From Synergistaceae bacterium (GTDB taxonomy: Bacteria; Synergistota; Synergistia; Synergistales; Synergistaceae), in contig JAUNSQ010000095.1 of assembly GCA_030539135.1 (NCBI GenBank), positions 1-6,318 of the forward strand: DNA of 6,318 nt. Reading direction: 5' to 3'. This document shows, one piece after another, positions 4,714-6,318 of the stretch. Each line of letters starts with the position of its first letter. Positions within the stretch are counted from its first letter, which is position 1. The notes beneath the pieces are model-generated. The model had not been told where the DNA came from. It did not search any database and saw only the letters and a program-made list of their open reading frames with translations. Made by a program: the position numbers and the translations under genes.

Positions 4714-6318
4714 TGGAAAAAATATCTGTAGCTGTACCGGGTCCATGGTGGACCCGACTTTTATACTTGCACGACGAGCCTCTTCTGCCCGGAGTGCGGG
4801 TAGTCACTCCGCTTGGCAGCGCACGCAGGGTGGGACTTGTGTCGCTCAGTTTAGACAGCTCATGTGACTTAAACAGCGACAAGCTCAAAAAAATAATCAG
4901 CGTAATAGACGAGCTGCCTCCGCTCCCATACGACCTCTCAAAGACGTTAGAATGGTTTTCCTCCACATGGTTTCTTGGCGATGGAATGGCAGCCAAAACG
5001 CTGCTACCGTCAAAATTTTTTGCGGGTGAGGAATTGTCTCAGATAGGACAAGATATTCCAAATACTGACAACTATAAGGCAAATTATGTCTATGACGCTG
5101 ACGACATGGCACGTTATCAAGCGTACCTCAGCGACATAGAAATATCGGACGGCGCGGCGCTTATCCTGTTTTCGGAAGCGTCGACCGCTAAGAAATTTTG
5201 GAACATTATACCGAGAGAGATAAGAGACGAGGGCGTGTTGTGGCCGTCCACGAACCCTAGTAAACAATGGAATTTGTGGAAAGAGGCCAGAGAGGGAAAG
5301 ATAAGGTTTATCGTCGGCTCTCAGGCCGCGGCCTTCGCGCCGCTGAAAGGCCTTTTAAAGATAATATTTGATGATGAAGCCAGCGGAGCATGGCGAACCG
5401 TTAGACACCCGTGTTTCCATTACAGGAGTATCGTGGCGGCGAGGGCGAAATTCGCCGGAGCGTCTTTTATTCTCGGAGGGCGTATGCCGTCTGCCAAAGC
5501 CTTTATGCAGTGTGGAGAAACTGGCGGAGTCGATAAGGGCGCGGACGACAGGCTTGTGTTTGTCGATCTGCATGACTCGTCGAACTTTGACGTAGGCGCG
5601 GTAAAGGATCAGATAGCGATAAGCAAACCGCTCATGCGCGAGACGTACAGATGCGGCGAACAGCGTGGATGGGCTTTTTGGCTGCTCGACCGAAAAGGCT
5701 ACGCGGGAGAGATATTCTGCTCAGACTGCGGCGCTTCCGTAAGCTGCCCTCAGTGCGGCGGCGTGATGAGATGGGAAAATTTGCGGGCTAGGATGACTTG
5801 CCTGAACTGCGGGCGCCATGTCTCGATACCGGAAAGATGTCCTTCATGCGGCGGAAATTTTCTTGAGGGAACGCGCCCTGGCCTTGAGGCTCTCGCGGAA
5901 AAAGCCAAAGATATGTTTGGACGCAGAAATTATGATATCATGCTGTTTCAGAACGAAGGGGAGAGGATACCATCTCCGAAGAATCTGCTGAAAGACCATC
6001 CGAACGGCGGGCTTATAATAGGTACTAGAAAGATATTATCGCTTGCCGACGAACTTAGCCCAGCGATGATAGGCTGGTTGGACGCCGACGTGGAGGCAAG
6101 AACGACCCAGTACGACGCGCGGGCTAAAGCTTTCGCGCTGTTATATGAGTCGATGTGGCGTGGTCCGGAGGCAAATATTCGTAGAGTGGTCATCCAAAGC
6201 AGACGCCCGTCTAGGTCGTGGCAGTCGTCGCTCGGCAAAGGCTGGCGCAGTTTTTGGACGGCTGAGCTGAAAGAGAGAGGCGAATGGCTCCTGCCTCCGT
6301 ATCTTCCTATGGTTCGTG
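4713..6318 (+). CDS. priA: PriA-like primosomal protein N', degenerate ATPase (3' end outside window)
   Basis: The frame from ATG 4713 stays open for 535 codons to the window end. It aligns with PriA, the replication-restart protein that recognises stalled forks and recruits the DnaB loader. The 3'-DNA-binding domain is recognisable (VAVPGPWW, PGVRVVTPLGSARRVGLV; residues 6-43). The zinc module is complete: CX2C-X5-CX2C-X14-CX2C-X9-CX2C at Cys336, 339, 345, 348, 363, 366, 376 and 379, after LLDRKGYA (324-331). Other preserved landmarks are GSQAAAFAPL (202-211, family GTRSAVFAP), RAKFAGASFILGG (244-256) and ELKERGEWLLPPY (518-530). The ATPase motifs are lost: no Walker A GxTGSGKT near 125-138, DDEA (220-223) for DEEH, GGRMPS (255-260) for GSATPS, GTRKILSLADEL (437-448) for GTQMIAKGHDF, and SMWRGPE (480-486) for the AGRAGRG region. 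Only about 25 residues separate the end of the N-terminal domain from the helicase-like core, so the winged helix seems absent. The start overlaps the coaBC stop (TAATG) with only a weak GAG upstream. It is probably a non-helicase PriA acting through DNA or protein binding. The family call is strong; the loss of activity is inferred. Confidence 0.88.
   Translation, partial: MEKISVAVPGPWWTRLLYLHDEPLLPGVRVVTPLGSARRVGLVSLSLDSSCDLNSDKLKKIISVIDELPPLPYDLSKTLEWFSSTWFLGDGMAAKTLLPSKFFAGEELSQIGQDIPNTDNYKANYVYDADDMARYQAYLSDIEISDGAALILFSEASTAKKFWNIIPREIRDEGVLWPSTNPSKQWNLWKEAREGKIRFIVGSQAAAFAPLKGLLKIIFDDEASGAWRTVRHPCFHYRSIVAARAKFAGASFILGGRMPSAKAFMQCGETGGVDKGADDRLVFVDLHDSSNFDVGAVKDQIAISKPLMRETYRCGEQRGWAFWLLDRKGYAGEIFCSDCGASVSCPQCGGVMRWENLRARMTCLNCGRHVSIPERCPSCGGNFLEGTRPGLEALAEKAKDMFGRRNYDIMLFQNEGERIPSPKNLLKDHPNGGLIIGTRKILSLADELSPAMIGWLDADVEARTTQYDARAKAFALLYESMWRGPEANIRRVVIQSRRPSRSWQSSLGKGWRSFWTAELKERGEWLLPPYLPMVR
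4738..4756 (+). other. GC-rich inverted repeat (hairpin) early in priA
   Basis: CGGGTCCA and TGGACCCG form a perfect 8-bp stem around a 3-nt loop (TGG). It begins 22 nt after the priA start codon, within codons 9-15 (PGPWWTR). There is no following T-run, so it is not an intrinsic terminator. The structure is certain on paper; any role in tuning priA translation or in the mRNA is speculative. Confidence 0.4.

Noticed and set aside
5368..5595. Small + strand frame of 75 codons inside priA
   Set aside because: It is out of frame within the PriA coding sequence, has no good ribosome binding site and resembles no known family.
4713..6318. Reading the divergent priA as a pseudogene or a frameshift artefact
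   Set aside because: The frame has no stop in 535 codons, aligns in order along the PriA length, and keeps all eight zinc cysteines. Motif losses are substitutions, not shifts.

Overview
This window is a compact run of seven complete or near-complete housekeeping genes plus one partial gene at the left edge, all on the + strand, with almost no non-coding DNA. The order is cmk (3' end) - hflX - yicC - remA (DUF370) - gmk - rpoZ - coaBC - priA (5' part, runs off the right edge). From yicC onward this matches the conserved yloC-remA-gmk-rpoZ-coaBC-priA block known from Bacillota. The protein sequences, the cmk-hflX pair placed directly upstream, and a strongly divergent PriA make me favour Synergistota (Synergistetes). 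That assignment is an inference from general familiarity. A divergent Bacillota member remains possible.

Layout. Positions 1-368 are the C-terminal part of cytidylate kinase. HflX (352-1530) overlaps it by 17 nt and starts with TTG. A 37-nt gap (1531-1567) follows. It holds the yicC ribosome binding site, and a perfect TATAAT straddles the hflX stop codon, so an internal promoter is plausible there. After that the genes are packed: yicC-remA are 5 nt apart, remA-gmk share ATGA, gmk-rpoZ abut with no gap, rpoZ-coaBC overlap by 23 nt, and coaBC-priA share one base (TAATG). This suggests one transcription unit with translational coupling. No terminator, tRNA, rRNA, CRISPR array or mobile element is visible.

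Functionally the block joins nucleotide metabolism (Cmk, Gmk), coenzyme A synthesis (CoaBC), ribosome rescue (HflX), RNA decay (YicC), transcription (omega subunit, RemA-type DNA-binding regulator) and replication restart (PriA).

The one striking item is the last gene. From 4713 to the window end there is an uninterrupted 535-codon frame that aligns with PriA along its whole length and keeps all eight zinc-binding cysteines. The ATPase motifs expected of PriA (Walker A, DEEH, GSATPS, the KGHDF motif V and the GRAGR motif VI) are all replaced, and the winged-helix region between the 3'-DNA-binding domain and the helicase core appears to be missing. It reads as an intact, helicase-dead PriA rather than a decaying gene, resembling in principle the helicase-less PriA proteins annotated in Actinobacteria. 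The rest of the window is ordinary core genome.
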